Notes under the pieces: model-generated | The model's input: only the letters and a program-made list of their open reading frames with translations | What the model was told of the DNA's origin: nothing | The model's database searches: none | Shown: positions 26,447-35,678 of the stretch, one piece after another | How positions within the stretch are numbered: the stretch's first letter is position 1 | Layout: every line of letters begins with the position of its first letter | NCBI GenBank assembly: GCA_035726825.1 | Contig: JALNTX010000017.1 | Span: forward strand, 1-64,000 | DNA: 64,000 nucleotides | Origin: Pseudocitrobacter sp913778145 | Lineage (GTDB): Bacteria > Pseudomonadota > Gammaproteobacteria > Enterobacterales > Enterobacteriaceae | Reading direction: 5' to 3' | Made by a program: the position numbers and the translations under genes

Positions 26447-26470
26447 CGTTACCCGGCCTGCCGGGTAACG
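26447..26470 (+). terminator. hairpin between ybeD and lipB
   Basis: CGTTACCCGG and CCGGGTAACG form a 10-bp perfect stem with a CCTG loop, followed by TTAATTGTTT. This T-tract is weak, so it may attenuate rather than end transcription. Confidence 0.55.
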
Positions 26471-26528
26471 TTAATTGTTTGTGATATACTCCCCGTCCAT
26501 GAATTCCTCTCTCCACGGAGATGCTGTT

Positions 26529-27170
26529 TTGGACACCAATACCCTTCTCATCCGCCAGCTTGGCTTACAGCCGTACGAACCCGTTTCACAAGCCATGCAT
26601 GAATTTACCGATCAGCGCGACGACACTACGCTTGATGAAATCTGGCTGGTTGAGCATCATCCTGTCTTTACACAGGGTCAGGCCGGTAAGGCAGAACATG
26701 TCCTGGTGCCAGGGGATATTCCCGTTATTCAAAGCGATCGTGGCGGTCAGGTGACCTATCACGGGCCGGGTCAGCAGGTGATGTACGTGTTGCTGAATCT
26801 GAAGCGTCGTAAGCTGGGCGTGCGTGAACTGGTGACGCTGCTGGAACAAACGGTGGTGAATACCCTGGCGGAATGCGGTATTGACGCGCATCCGCGCGCC
26901 GATGCACCCGGCGTTTACGTGGGTGAGAAAAAAATCTGCTCTCTGGGGCTGCGCATCCGTAAAGGGTGTTCTTTCCACGGCCTGGCCCTGAATATTGCGA
27001 TGGATTTATCGCCCTTCCTGCGCATTAATCCTTGCGGCTACGCTGGTATGGAGATGACCCAGGTTCAGGAGTGGAAACCCGACGCTACGCCTGTCACACT
27101 TTCTCCACTTCTGGTCTCCCACTTTTTAGCACTGCTAAACAATCCCCCGCACGAATATATTCACGCTTAA
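26529..27170 (+). CDS. lipB: octanoyltransferase LipB
   Basis: Transfers octanoate from octanoyl-ACP to lipoyl domains, the first step of de novo lipoate synthesis. I chose the TTG start (MDTNTLLIRQLGLQPYE) because GGAG lies 8 bases ahead and it yields 213 residues, as in E. coli, whose lipB also begins with TTG. An in-frame ATG at 26499 is the alternative. The catalytic C169 (INPCGYAG) and lysine K135 (GEKKICSLG) are both present, as is RGGQVTYHGPGQ near 71-82. Confidence 0.94.
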   Translation: MDTNTLLIRQLGLQPYEPVSQAMHEFTDQRDDTTLDEIWLVEHHPVFTQGQAGKAEHVLVPGDIPVIQSDRGGQVTYHGPGQQVMYVLLNLKRRKLGVRELVTLLEQTVVNTLAECGIDAHPRADAPGVYVGEKKICSLGLRIRKGCSFHGLALNIAMDLSPFLRINPCGYAGMEMTQVQEWKPDATPVTLSPLLVSHFLALLNNPPHEYIHA

Positions 27171-27409
27171 TATATTTCCGCTCTGGCCCAACAATATCGT
27201 TGGGCTGAAAACATTTCCCGGCCTTCCTCTTTACAAGAATATAAAACTTCTATATTTTCTCTTCCGTTATACGGCGTGAAAATTAACAAAAAAGTTAATC
27301 CTGTCAATGCAAGCTATTGATTAAATGAGATTAAAGAATATATTAAGGAATCTGATATTTTTACGCCGGCAATAATAATAATGACACATGTAATAAAAGT
27401 ATTCACCAG

Positions 27410-28387
27410 GTGAATATATACAGGGTAAATAGAGTGCCATATCAGCAACCGCTAGAAAATAAATCGTCTCCACGTATCGCAAATGACACAACTCAGATTT
27501 TTCGCACCCTGCGTAATATTGATCTTAATCTGCTAACGATCTTTGAAGCGGTCTACGTGCACAAGGGCATTGTCAACGCGGCAAAGGTGCTCAACATCAC
27601 GCCATCCGCCATTAGCCAGTCGATTCAAAAACTGCGTGGGCTTTTCCCTGATCCACTGTTTATCCGTAAGGGCCAGGGCGTAACACCCACGGTCTATGCC
27701 ACTCACCTGCATGAATATATTAGCCAGGGTCTGGAGTCGATACTTGGCGCGCTCGATCTTACCGGCAGTTATGATAAACAGCGTATCCTGACTATCGGTA
27801 CACCGCCTTCCATTGGCGCACTGATCATGCCAACCGTTTACCAGGCCATTAAAGCGAGCTTTCCGCAGATACTGGTACGCAATATTGCCGTCATCGACAC
27901 CCGCAGCGAACTTGGCCAGTTCCAGACGGATATGATCATCGATAGTCATACTCACAACGTACCCGCACTTTACAGCCACACGCTGTTTCGTGACTCACTG
28001 GTATTAGTCTGCCGTCATGGGCACCCCGTTTTGCAGCAGCCCGTTACCCTCTGCGCACTGAAAACTTATGAATACACCCTGTTGACGCCTGATGGTAATG
28101 GCCACAGCAGCCTATATAAACGTATTCACGAGATGCTGCCGGACAAGCAGGTGAGTTTTAGCAGTTACAATTTGTTCACCATTGCGTCACTGATTGGCGG
28201 CAGCGACCTGCTGGGGATCATGCCGCGTAAACTTTTCGCTTTGTATCGCCAGTGCTGGCCGCTGGCCTGCATCGACTTCGCGCCAATCCAGCAAGAAGAA
28301 GTCGAGTTTTCATTGCATTACAATAAACTCAGCCTGCGCGATCCGCTTTTGCAGGGTGTCATTGACGTCATTCGCCAGGTCTTCTGA
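27410..28387 (+). CDS. ybeF: LysR-family transcriptional regulator YbeF
   Basis: LysR-type regulator, close in sequence to E. coli YbeF, whose target is not well established. The DNA-binding helix-turn-helix is near residues 35-90 (IDLNLLTIFEAVYVHKGIV and TPSAISQSIQKL), about 30 residues further in than in most LysR proteins. A substrate-binding domain follows. The start is a GTG with no strong Shine-Dalgarno, and a second GTG lies 8 codons downstream. The 239-base upstream gap is AT-rich, unlike its neighbours, consistent with H-NS binding. It sits between lipB and lipA, as in E. coli. Confidence 0.9.
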   Translation: MNIYRVNRVPYQQPLENKSSPRIANDTTQIFRTLRNIDLNLLTIFEAVYVHKGIVNAAKVLNITPSAISQSIQKLRGLFPDPLFIRKGQGVTPTVYATHLHEYISQGLESILGALDLTGSYDKQRILTIGTPPSIGALIMPTVYQAIKASFPQILVRNIAVIDTRSELGQFQTDMIIDSHTHNVPALYSHTLFRDSLVLVCRHGHPVLQQPVTLCALKTYEYTLLTPDGNGHSSLYKRIHEMLPDKQVSFSSYNLFTIASLIGGSDLLGIMPRKLFALYRQCWPLACIDFAPIQQEEVEFSLHYNKLSLRDPLLQGVIDVIRQVF

Positions 28388-28485
28388 ACGCCAAATTAGC
28401 CCACGTGTCCGATAATTAAAAAGCATAAAACAACAACTATTTTACAATTTGCCGCACTGGCAGGCTGCTTTGACACCCGTTTCAA

Positions 28486-28494
28486 TGGTATACT
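28486..28494 (+). promoter_or_regulatory. extended -10 promoter of lipA
   Basis: TGG followed by TATACT gives an extended -10 element about 90 bases ahead of lipA. A perfect TTGACA lies at 28470, but the spacing to TATACT is only 13 bases, so the two are probably not used together. Confidence 0.4.
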
Positions 28495-28586
28495 GCTTAC
28501 AATGAATTCAAAAATAGTTGATAAATGCAACATTTCATTGAATTGAAACGCTTTCCTTAAAGACTCGCAACTGGAACACGCACGCT

Positions 28587-29552
28587 ATGAGTAAACCCAT
28601 TGTGATGGAACGCGGTGTTAAGTACCGCGACGCCGATAAAATGGCACTTATCCCGGTCAAAAACGTGGCCACCGAGCGCGAAGCGCTGCTACGCAAACCC
28701 GAGTGGATGAAAATCAAACTTCCGGCGGACTCCTCCCGTATTCAGGGTATCAAAGCGGCGATGCGCAAGAATGGCCTGCACTCTGTTTGTGAAGAAGCCT
28801 CTTGCCCGAACCTGGCGGAATGTTTTAACCACGGTACCGCGACATTCATGATTCTGGGTGCTATCTGTACCCGCCGTTGCCCGTTCTGTGACGTTGCCCA
28901 CGGTCGCCCGGTTGCCCCGGATGCCAACGAACCTGGCAAACTGGCGCAAACCATCGCCGACATGGCGCTGCGTTATGTGGTGATCACCTCGGTTGACCGT
29001 GATGACCTGCGCGACGGTGGTGCTCAGCACTTCGCCGATTGCATCAGTGCCATCCGCGAGAAAAGCCCAACAATTAAAATTGAGACGCTGGTTCCTGACT
29101 TCCGTGGTCGTATGGATCGCGCGTTAGAGATCCTGACGGCAACCCCGCCGGATGTCTTCAACCACAATCTGGAAAACGTGCCGCGTATTTATCGCCAGGT
29201 GCGTCCGGGTGCGGACTACAACTGGTCGCTGAAACTGCTGGAACGCTTTAAAGAAGCGCACCCGGAAATCCCAACCAAGTCTGGCCTGATGGTCGGCCTG
29301 GGTGAAACCAACGCGGAAATCATTGAAGTGATGCGCGACCTGCGTCGCCACGGCGTCACCATGCTGACGCTGGGCCAGTATTTACAGCCAAGCCGCCATC
29401 ACCTGCCGGTACAACGTTACGTTAGCCCGGATGAATTTGAAGAGATGAAAGCCGAAGCACTGGCGATGGGCTTTACCCACGCGGCGTGCGGGCCGTTTGT
29501 TCGTTCCTCCTATCATGCCGATCTGCAGGCGAAAGGGATGGAAGTGAAATAA
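28587..29552 (+). CDS. lipA: lipoyl synthase LipA
   Basis: Radical-SAM enzyme that inserts two sulfur atoms at C6 and C8 of protein-bound octanoyl groups. The 321 residues contain both iron-sulfur sites: the auxiliary cluster motif C68, C73, C79 (CEEASCPNLAEC) and the radical-SAM motif C94, C98, C101 (CTRRCPFC). The C-terminal region includes the conserved GPFVRSSYHAD. It acts after LipB, encoded two genes upstream. A strong terminator follows. Confidence 0.98.
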   Translation: MSKPIVMERGVKYRDADKMALIPVKNVATEREALLRKPEWMKIKLPADSSRIQGIKAAMRKNGLHSVCEEASCPNLAECFNHGTATFMILGAICTRRCPFCDVAHGRPVAPDANEPGKLAQTIADMALRYVVITSVDRDDLRDGGAQHFADCISAIREKSPTIKIETLVPDFRGRMDRALEILTATPPDVFNHNLENVPRIYRQVRPGADYNWSLKLLERFKEAHPEIPTKSGLMVGLGETNAEIIEVMRDLRRHGVTMLTLGQYLQPSRHHLPVQRYVSPDEFEEMKAEALAMGFTHAACGPFVRSSYHADLQAKGMEVK

Positions 29553-29573
29553 ACGCAGGCGCTGCGTTTAGCG

Positions 29574-29604
29574 AAGCCGTTGCTTTTAAGCAGCGGCTTT
29601 TTTA
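29574..29604 (+). terminator. rho-independent terminator of lipA
   Basis: AAGCCGTTGCT and AGCAGCGGCTT pair around a short loop and run into TTTTTT, 22 bases after the lipA stop. Confidence 0.88.
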
Positions 29605-29663
29605 TATCGACTTTAGAAACATCTGATTGCAACTTAATACCATTTGTCATATTTCAGGCATCA

Positions 29664-29697
29664 AAAAAGGCCATTGCGTTTTCGCGTTGGCCTTTTT
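29664..29697. terminator. second, bidirectional terminator between lipA and tatE
   Basis: AAAAAGGCCA and TGGCCTTTTT frame an inner TGCG-TTTT-CGCG stem-loop. The A-tract and T-tract make it work in both directions, so it would end the tatE transcript from the minus strand as well. Confidence 0.85.
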
Positions 29698-29778
29698 AAC
29701 AGGCAGTGATTGCCCGCTATAAGACATGCACCTGCTTAACGCAGAATTTATCCGCACGCCTTATCCAATATCTGCTGC

Positions 29779-29985
29779 TTACTCTTTGTGAGAGAGTTTT
29801 TCTGCCGGGATGTCATCCGCATCAACGCTCTTCTTAGCGCTGACGTCATCCTCGTTCATAGCTTTCTTGAAGCCCTTGATTGCGGAACCCAGGTCGCCGC
29901 CCAGCGTACGTAATTTTTTGGTACCAAACACCAGAATAATCAGCGCTGCGACAACCAGCAGTTTGGTAATACTAATCTCACCCAT
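29779..29985 (-). CDS. tatE: twin-arginine translocase component TatE
   Basis: TatA paralogue that can form part of the Tat pore for folded proteins. The start MGEISITKLLVVAALI was chosen; the frame is open ten codons further, but the family begins here. There is one membrane segment (about 5-22), the FGTKKLRTLGGDLGSAIKGFKKAM amphipathic helix split by a hinge, and an acidic tail. The 68 residues compare with 67 in E. coli. It is a lone gene, unlike tatABC. Confidence 0.94.
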   Translation of the reverse strand: MGEISITKLLVVAALIILVFGTKKLRTLGGDLGSAIKGFKKAMNEDDVSAKKSVDADDIPAEKLSHKE

Positions 29986-30112
29986 AGATACCTTCTTCTC
30001 TAAAACAGGCTGCAAAATGCGTTAAATGACCATAGCGTATTAACGGTCATCTTACCGCGCGCACACAATAGCAATCTGTAACAAGGTGAATCAAGTGTTG
30101 TTTAAAAAAACG

Positions 30113-30901
30113 TCACAGTAATTGCGGTAGCGCAAAGCGGCGGTTAGTTAATACCGGCAATTGTGCACGTACCTCATCTATCTGCTGCGCGGAGACCTCC
30201 GCCATGATGAGCTGTGGCGTTGCGCCGGCACCAGCGAGCGTGACGCCAAGGGGGTCGATAATACGGCTCTGGCCGATATTCCGGCCGCCACATTCACCCG
30301 AGGCGACAATATAACAGGTCGTGTCCAGCGCGCGTGCCGCCAGAAGCGTTGACCAGTGATGCTCCTTCAGCGGCCCGCGTACCCATGCCGCCGGTAGCAC
30401 CAGCAGATCAGCGCCCTGAAGCGCCAGGCTTAATGCCAGCTCCGGAAAGCGCAGATCGTAGCAGGTCATTAACCCCACGCGCATCTCACCAACCTCAAGC
30501 AGCGGCGGCACCGCCGCCCCCGCATCCACAAGCTTTGACTCCTGCACGTTAAACGCGTCATACAGGTGCAGCTTCTGATACTGCGCAATAACTTCTCCAC
30601 CACGCAGCGCCACCAGCGTATTCACGGCCCTGCCCGCCGTAGAGGGCACGTGCAGCGTCAGGATGGTCGTCAGGTTATCCTGACGGCTTTGGGCCTTCAG
30701 GACGTGAATAAAGCCGCCATCGAGCGCCTGTGCCGATTTCACGCTAAGGTCGGGGTCGGCGATGTCGCGCGCCAGCAGCGCTTCAGGCAGCACCAGCAAT
30801 GTCGCGCCACGTTCGGCTGCCGTGCGCATTAATTTGACGCATTCCTGCGCGTTGGTCTGCCAGTCGGCAGTAACGCTAAATTGACCTGCAGCCACCCACA
30901 T
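30113..30901 (-). CDS. ybeM: deaminated glutathione amidase YbeM (nitrilase family)
   Basis: Carbon-nitrogen hydrolase of the Nit1 type, which hydrolyses deaminated glutathione, a side product of transaminases (metabolite repair). The 262 residues contain the whole catalytic triad E40 (LPEALL), K110 (QKLHLYD) and C147 (MTCYDLRFPE), plus a full C-terminal region. E. coli K-12 ybeM is described as a truncated or disrupted gene; this copy is intact from start to stop. It is divergent from crcB by 93 bases. Confidence 0.88.
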   Translation of the reverse strand: MWVAAGQFSVTADWQTNAQECVKLMRTAAERGATLLVLPEALLARDIADPDLSVKSAQALDGGFIHVLKAQSRQDNLTTILTLHVPSTAGRAVNTLVALRGGEVIAQYQKLHLYDAFNVQESKLVDAGAAVPPLLEVGEMRVGLMTCYDLRFPELALSLALQGADLLVLPAAWVRGPLKEHHWSTLLAARALDTTCYIVASGECGGRNIGQSRIIDPLGVTLAGAGATPQLIMAEVSAQQIDEVRAQLPVLTNRRFALPQLL

Positions 30902-30994
30902 ATGACGCCCTCTTTTTTACATTGTTTCTGGCAAGATTAGCAGCTTCGACGCTAAACTCACCCACTTCGATGGTTTGAAAACAGGAAAAATAAG

Positions 30995-31372
30995 GTGTTC
31001 AACGTTCTCCTGGCCGTTTTTATCGGCGGTGGTACCGGTAGCGTCGCGCGCTGGATGCTCAGCACCCGGCTTAATCCGATGCATCATGCCCTACCTATTG
31101 GCACATTAACGGCTAACCTGCTGGGCGCATTTATCATCGGCGCGGGGCTGGCGTGGTTTAACCGTATGACGCACATTGACCCAATGTGGAAACTGCTGAT
31201 CACCACCGGATTTTGCGGAGGCTTAACCACCTTCTCAACATTTTCGGCGGAAGTGGTCTTTCTGTTCCAGGCGGGGAAACCAGGATGGGCGCTGCTGAAT
31301 GTTGCGGTAAACCTGCTGGGATCGTTTGCGATGACTGCCGTAGCCTTTTGGCTATTTAACGCCAGCCGATAA
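30995..31372 (+). CDS. crcB: fluoride ion channel CrcB (FluC)
   Basis: Dual-topology fluoride channel that exports toxic fluoride. It starts at GTG behind an A-rich GGAAAAATAAG, as in E. coli. The 125 residues have four membrane helices, with the family motifs GGGTGSVARW near 9-18, the conserved Asn in TLTANLLGAF, and GFCGGLTTFSTFS near 73-85 (sodium site and phenylalanine gate). I see no fluoride riboswitch in the short upstream region. Confidence 0.95.
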   Translation: MFNVLLAVFIGGGTGSVARWMLSTRLNPMHHALPIGTLTANLLGAFIIGAGLAWFNRMTHIDPMWKLLITTGFCGGLTTFSTFSAEVVFLFQAGKPGWALLNVAVNLLGSFAMTAVAFWLFNASR

Positions 31373-31383
31373 ACGGACGAAAA

Positions 31384-31407
31384 AAAACCCGCGATTAGGC
31401 GGGTTTT
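31384..31407. terminator. bidirectional terminator between crcB and cspE
   Basis: AAAACCCGC and GCGGGTTTT form a 9-bp stem around GATTAG, with an A-run on the left. It can serve crcB on the plus strand and cspE on the minus strand. Confidence 0.88.
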
Positions 31408-31431
31408 GAATTCTGACTGCTAATGCGCTGA

Positions 31432-31641
31432 TTACAGAGCGATTACGTTAGCAGCAGAAGGGCCTTTGGCACCGTTAGTGATTTCGAACTCTACACGCTG
31501 ACCTTCAGCCAGAGTTTTGAAACCATTGGTCTGGATTGCAGAGAAGTGTACGAACACGTCTTTGCTGCCATCTTCCGGAGTAATGAAACCGAATCCTTTG
31601 GACTCATTAAACCACTTAACGTTACCTTTAATCTTAGACAT
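31432..31641 (-). CDS. cspE: cold-shock-family RNA chaperone CspE
   Basis: Constitutively expressed cold-shock protein paralogue that binds single-stranded RNA and acts as a transcription antiterminator. The 69 residues carry the RNP1 motif KGFGFI and RNP2 motif VFVHF of the OB fold, and are identical or nearly so to E. coli CspE. The frame extends ten codons upstream, but [11 protein letters not shown] with its Shine-Dalgarno (AAGGTAATT) is the right start. It is convergent with crcB. Confidence 0.97.
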
Positions 31642-31833
31642 CAAAATTACCTTTATATGAAAAAACGACACAAATGCTGTGTCAGGTATCAGTACAACAA
31701 TAATGCTGCGTTTTGTCTAGTGCAGGTTAGCTAAAAAGTGATAAATGTCTCTAACTTTTATACGGGGGTTGACTTTAATTCGAGTTTGTAAGCAACCCAG
31801 TCAACCCCACTGCTCACGCGCGAGAAACCAGGA

Positions 31834-32403
31834 TTAAAACTGGAAGCGCATCCAGGCAAAGTAGACGTTACCGTTGTTGTAGGTACCCGGAATATAGGTC
31901 ATCTGGAACGTTGCCGGGCCATAACCGATTGACGCCATCGGCAGCAGCACCGGAATCGGCACATAGTTGTAGTTATCACGCGCCGTCACCCCGACCGTGT
32001 AACCGAGACCCAGACGGAAATTATCGTCGGTCAGCGGTCGCCAGGTTTTCTCCCAGCCGTAACCGCCAATCGGCTCCCACTTGTTCCAGGAGTCTTTAAA
32101 CGCCATCAGATAGATACCGTGCCAGTTCCCCTTTTCATCCCAGCGAGAGACACCGAACCCCGCCCCCCATGGGCGCTCGTTGTAGCGATCGGTTTTCTCT
32201 TTATCGTAGGCAAAGCGCGCATGCCAGGTGATGGCCGGAATATAGAGATCATAATGCTGAGGCTCATCCCAGGTTTGCGCAATATTATCGTTGAGCGTGG
32301 AGAAGCCGTTGCGCACCGATTCGGTAAAGGAAGCATTCGCCGCAGGCAAAATGCAAAGTTGGGCCGCAATAAAGGCAGCAACTAAATAAATTCGTTTGAG
32401 CAT
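31834..32403 (-). CDS. pagP: lipid A palmitoyltransferase PagP
   Basis: Outer-membrane beta-barrel enzyme that transfers palmitate from phospholipids to lipid A, giving resistance to cationic peptides. The 189 residues start with a signal peptide (cleaved near ANA-SF, residue 25). They contain the catalytic His and surrounding HYDLYIPAITWHARFAYDKEK, and end with the barrel signature YFAWMRFQF. The start at MLKRIYL was chosen for the signal peptide; a GTG two codons upstream is possible. In relatives expression is PhoPQ-dependent; a weak candidate box lies upstream. Confidence 0.95.
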   Translation of the reverse strand: MLKRIYLVAAFIAAQLCILPAANASFTESVRNGFSTLNDNIAQTWDEPQHYDLYIPAITWHARFAYDKEKTDRYNERPWGAGFGVSRWDEKGNWHGIYLMAFKDSWNKWEPIGGYGWEKTWRPLTDDNFRLGLGYTVGVTARDNYNYVPIPVLLPMASIGYGPATFQMTYIPGTYNNGNVYFAWMRFQF

Positions 32404-32462
32404 TAACACGTTAGCATTACCAAAGCTTATTACATAATAGAAATAGCGTACCAATGCTAACC

Positions 32463-32479
32463 TTAATCAAGGCTTAACA
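32463..32479 (-). promoter_or_regulatory. possible PhoP box upstream of pagP
   Basis: On the minus strand TGTTAA, five bases, GATTAA resembles the PhoP direct repeat (T/G)GTTTA-N5-(T/G)GTTTA. The first half is good and the second poor. It lies about 60 bases before the pagP start. PhoP control of pagP is established in Salmonella and E. coli; the site here is a guess. Confidence 0.3.
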
Positions 32480-32533
32480 ATATCGGGTAATTCTTTATTT
32501 TAGGGTAATTCTTAGTAAAAAAAGTAAAGTTAT

Positions 32534-32555
32534 TAAGCACCCCGCAGGGTGCTTA
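32534..32555 (-). terminator. hairpin after the copper efflux operon
   Basis: TAAGCACC and GGTGCTTA form an 8-bp stem just 3 bases past the end of the pump gene, followed on the minus strand by an AT-rich stretch reaching TTTTTTT about 12 bases on. The distance of the T-tract lowers confidence. Confidence 0.5.
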
Positions 32556-32558
32556 CCT

Positions 32559-35500
32559 TCATTTTTTTCGGTGAATGATGCGATAGAGTGCCGGAATAAC
32601 CAGCATCGAAAGTAGTGGTGCGGAAATCATCCCGCCAATCATCGGCGCAGCAATGCGGCTCATGACTTCCGAGCCTGTACCACTGCCCCACATGATAGGC
32701 AGCAGGCCAGCCATGATAGTCGCTACCGTCATCACTTTCGGGCGCACACGCAGCACCGCGCCCTCATGAATCGCACGCATCAATTGCGGCGTACCACCCT
32801 CAGGATCGAGTTTACGATGTTTCTCAAGCGCATGATTTAAATAGAGCACCATAATCACGCCAAATTCCGCAGACACGCCAGCAAGCGCAATAAACCCCAC
32901 CGCGCCTGCTACCGAGAGATTATACCCCAGCAGCCATAACAACCAGACGCCACCAATCAGCGAAAAGGGAAGCGTTCCCATTATCAATAATACGTCTGAA
33001 ATACGCCTGAAGGTTAACCAAAGTAGTGTAAAAATAATCACTAAGGTTACCGGAAGAACTATTTTCAGTTTTGCCGTAGCGCGTTCAAGATATTCAAACT
33101 GCCCGGACCAGGAGAGTGTTACCCCCTGCGGCAAGGTCACCTGTTGCGCAACACGCTGCTGCATCTCATCCACCGCCGACTTCAAATCGCGTCCGCGTAA
33201 ATCGACATAGATCCAGTTCGACAGTCGCGCATTTTCGCTTTTCAGCATCGGCACGCCCTCGGTAATGCGGATATCCGCAAGTTCGCTGAGCGCCACCTGG
33301 CTACCATTGGCCGTCACTACCGGCATTGCCCGCAGTTTGTCGATATTATCGCGCCATTCACGCGGATAACGGATGTTAATAGGATAGCGTTCGCGCCCTT
33401 CGATTGTCTGACCGACATTCTCGCCGCCCACTAATGTCGACACCAGCGATTGCAGCTCTTTCACCGACACGCCATAGCGCGCCGCCTGCTGGCGATTGAT
33501 GGCGATATCAACATAACGTCCGCCGGAAAGCCGCTCAGCCAGCGCGGACGTCACGCCCGGCACGCCTTTCACCACCTGCTCAATTTCGCGGGCGACACGT
33601 TCGATATCCGCCAGATTGTTACCATTCACTTTGATCCCCACCGGGCTCTTGATGCCTGTCGCCAGCATATCGAGACGGTTGCGGATCGGCGGTACCCAGA
33701 CGTTGGCAATCCCCGGTACTTTCACCGTTTTATCCAGCTCCTCAATCAGTTTGTCCGGCGTCATGCCCGGCCGCCACTGGTCGCGAGGTTTAAACTGAAT
33801 GGTGGTTTCCAACATGGTCAGCGGCGCAGGGTCGGTTGCCGTTTCCGCGCGCCCGGCCTTACCAAACACGCTGGCCACCTCCGGCACGCTTTTGATCAGA
33901 CGGTCGGTTTGTTGCAGCAGACGGCTTGCTTCGCGCGCGGAAATGCCCGGAAGCGTAGACGGCATATAGAGCAAATCGCCCTCGTCGAGCGGCGGCATAA
34001 ATTCGCTGCCCAACTGGCTAAGCGGCCAGAGCGTCATGCCCAGCAGCAGCAACGCCAGCGCCAGCGTGGCCTTCGGCCAGGCCAGCACTTTATCAAGCAG
34101 CGGTTCATAGGCGCGAATCAGCCAGCGGTTGATCGGGTTGGCTTGCTCATCCGGAATTTTTCCGCGAATAAAATAGCCCATCAGCACCGGCACTAAGGTG
34201 ATGCCAAGCCCCGCAGCCATCGCCATCGCCCAGGTTTTGGTGAACGCCAGCGGTGCGAACATCTTACCTTCCTGCGCTTCCAGCGAGAAAACAGGAATAA
34301 ACGACAGGGTGATAATCAACAGGCTGCAAAACAGCGCAGGCCCGACTTCGGCCGCCGCTTGTCCGGCGATGTGCCAGTAATCGGGGCCGGAAGGCGTTTT
34401 ATCGGGATGATCGTGTCGCCACTGCTCGAGCACTTTATGCATGTTTTCGATCATCACGATCGCCGCATCCACCATGGCACCGATGGCGATCGCAATTCCG
34501 CCCAGCGACATAATGTTGGCGTTGATCCCCTGATAGTGCATGACGATAAACGCGCCGAGTATACCCAGCGGCAGCGAGACAATCGCCACCAGCGCCGAGC
34601 GAAAATGGAACAGAAACAGGGTACACACCAGAGCAACGACGATAAACTCTTCAATCAGCTTATGGGTTAACGTTTCGATCGCGTGGTCGATAAGCTGCGA
34701 ACGGTCGTAAACCGGGACGATCTCCACGCCTTCCGGCAAGGTTTTTTGCAGCGACTGAAGTTTCGCTTTCACGTCCATTATGGTCTGACGGGCATTCTTG
34801 CCATAGCGCATGATGATAATGCCGCCGGCCACTTCCCCCTCGCCGTTTAGCTCCGCGACGCCGCGCCGGATTTCCGGCCCCATCCGCACATCGGCGACAT
34901 CCGCCAGCAGCACCGGCACGCCATCGCGGCTGGTCACCACCACCTTGCGGAACTCATCAAGCGAATGCAGATAACCGGTGGTGCGCACCATGTATTCTGC
35001 TTCGCCCATCTCCATCAGCGCGCCGCCGCCCTCCTGGTTGGCGGATTTCAGCGCATCGACAATTTGCTGATGCGTCACATTTAGCGCCCGCATCCGCGTC
35101 GGATCGGCAATCACCTGATACTGGCGCACCATCCCGCCAACGCTGGCGACTTCCGAGACGTTGGGTACGGTTTTCAGTTCGTACTTGAGCGTCCAGTCCT
35201 GGAACGCGCGCAGATCCGCAAGGCTGTGTTTGCCCGTGCGATCAACCAGCGCATACTCGTAAATCCAGCCCACGCCCGTGGCATCCGGCCCTAATGCGAC
35301 CGTGACGCCTTCCGGCATTTGCGCCTGAATCTGGCTCAGATACTCCAGCACGCGCGACCGCGCCCAGTAGAGGTCGGTACCGTCTTCAAACAACACGTAC
35401 ACATAGGCATCGCCAAACATCGAAAAGCCGCGCACCGTCTTCGCGCCAGGCACCGAAAGCATGGTGGTGGTAAGCGGATAAGTGACCTGATCTTCAATAA

Positions 35501-35678
35501 TCTGCGGCGCTTTTCCCGGATAGCTGGCGCGAATAATCACCTGCACATCAGAGAGATCCGGCAGTGCATCCAGCGGTGCGCGCTGCACCGCCCATGCGCC
35601 CCACAGCGCCATCCCCAGCGCCGCAAAAATCACCAGCAGGCGATTCCGCAACGCAGCACGAATCACGGCGGCAATCAT
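32559..35678 (-). CDS. cusA: copper/silver efflux RND pump CusA-like
   Basis: Inner-membrane proton-driven RND pump of the heavy-metal (HME) class, predicted to expel Cu(I) and Ag(I) across both membranes with its adaptor and channel. The start (MIAAVIRAALRN) lies behind GGGAGG and overlaps the adaptor stop by four bases; an in-frame ATG 9 codons upstream lacks these. The 1039 residues have 12 membrane segments and two large periplasmic loops. All three methionines of the CusA metal site are present (M572, M622, M671; E. coli M573, M623, M672), as is the proton-relay aspartate in GAMVDAAIVMIEN (D404). This favours monovalent copper/silver over zinc or cobalt. Confidence 0.93.
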   Translation of the reverse strand: MIAAVIRAALRNRLLVIFAALGMALWGAWAVQRAPLDALPDLSDVQVIIRASYPGKAPQIIEDQVTYPLTTTMLSVPGAKTVRGFSMFGDAYVYVLFEDGTDLYWARSRVLEYLSQIQAQMPEGVTVALGPDATGVGWIYEYALVDRTGKHSLADLRAFQDWTLKYELKTVPNVSEVASVGGMVRQYQVIADPTRMRALNVTHQQIVDALKSANQEGGGALMEMGEAEYMVRTTGYLHSLDEFRKVVVTSRDGVPVLLADVADVRMGPEIRRGVAELNGEGEVAGGIIIMRYGKNARQTIMDVKAKLQSLQKTLPEGVEIVPVYDRSQLIDHAIETLTHKLIEEFIVVALVCTLFLFHFRSALVAIVSLPLGILGAFIVMHYQGINANIMSLGGIAIAIGAMVDAAIVMIENMHKVLEQWRHDHPDKTPSGPDYWHIAGQAAAEVGPALFCSLLIITLSFIPVFSLEAQEGKMFAPLAFTKTWAMAMAAGLGITLVPVLMGYFIRGKIPDEQANPINRWLIRAYEPLLDKVLAWPKATLALALLLLGMTLWPLSQLGSEFMPPLDEGDLLYMPSTLPGISAREASRLLQQTDRLIKSVPEVASVFGKAGRAETATDPAPLTMLETTIQFKPRDQWRPGMTPDKLIEELDKTVKVPGIANVWVPPIRNRLDMLATGIKSPVGIKVNGNNLADIERVAREIEQVVKGVPGVTSALAERLSGGRYVDIAINRQQAARYGVSVKELQSLVSTLVGGENVGQTIEGRERYPINIRYPREWRDNIDKLRAMPVVTANGSQVALSELADIRITEGVPMLKSENARLSNWIYVDLRGRDLKSAVDEMQQRVAQQVTLPQGVTLSWSGQFEYLERATAKLKIVLPVTLVIIFTLLWLTFRRISDVLLIMGTLPFSLIGGVWLLWLLGYNLSVAGAVGFIALAGVSAEFGVIMVLYLNHALEKHRKLDPEGGTPQLMRAIHEGAVLRVRPKVMTVATIMAGLLPIMWGSGTGSEVMSRIAAPMIGGMISAPLLSMLVIPALYRIIHRKK

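Noticed and set aside
30902..30994. Fluoride riboswitch upstream of crcB
   Set aside because: The 93-base gap does not contain the conserved crcB-motif blocks, and enterobacterial crcB genes generally lack it.
32463..32530. Strong PhoP regulation signal at pagP
   Set aside because: Only one half of the direct repeat is a good match, so it is listed only as a low-confidence site and not as a finding.
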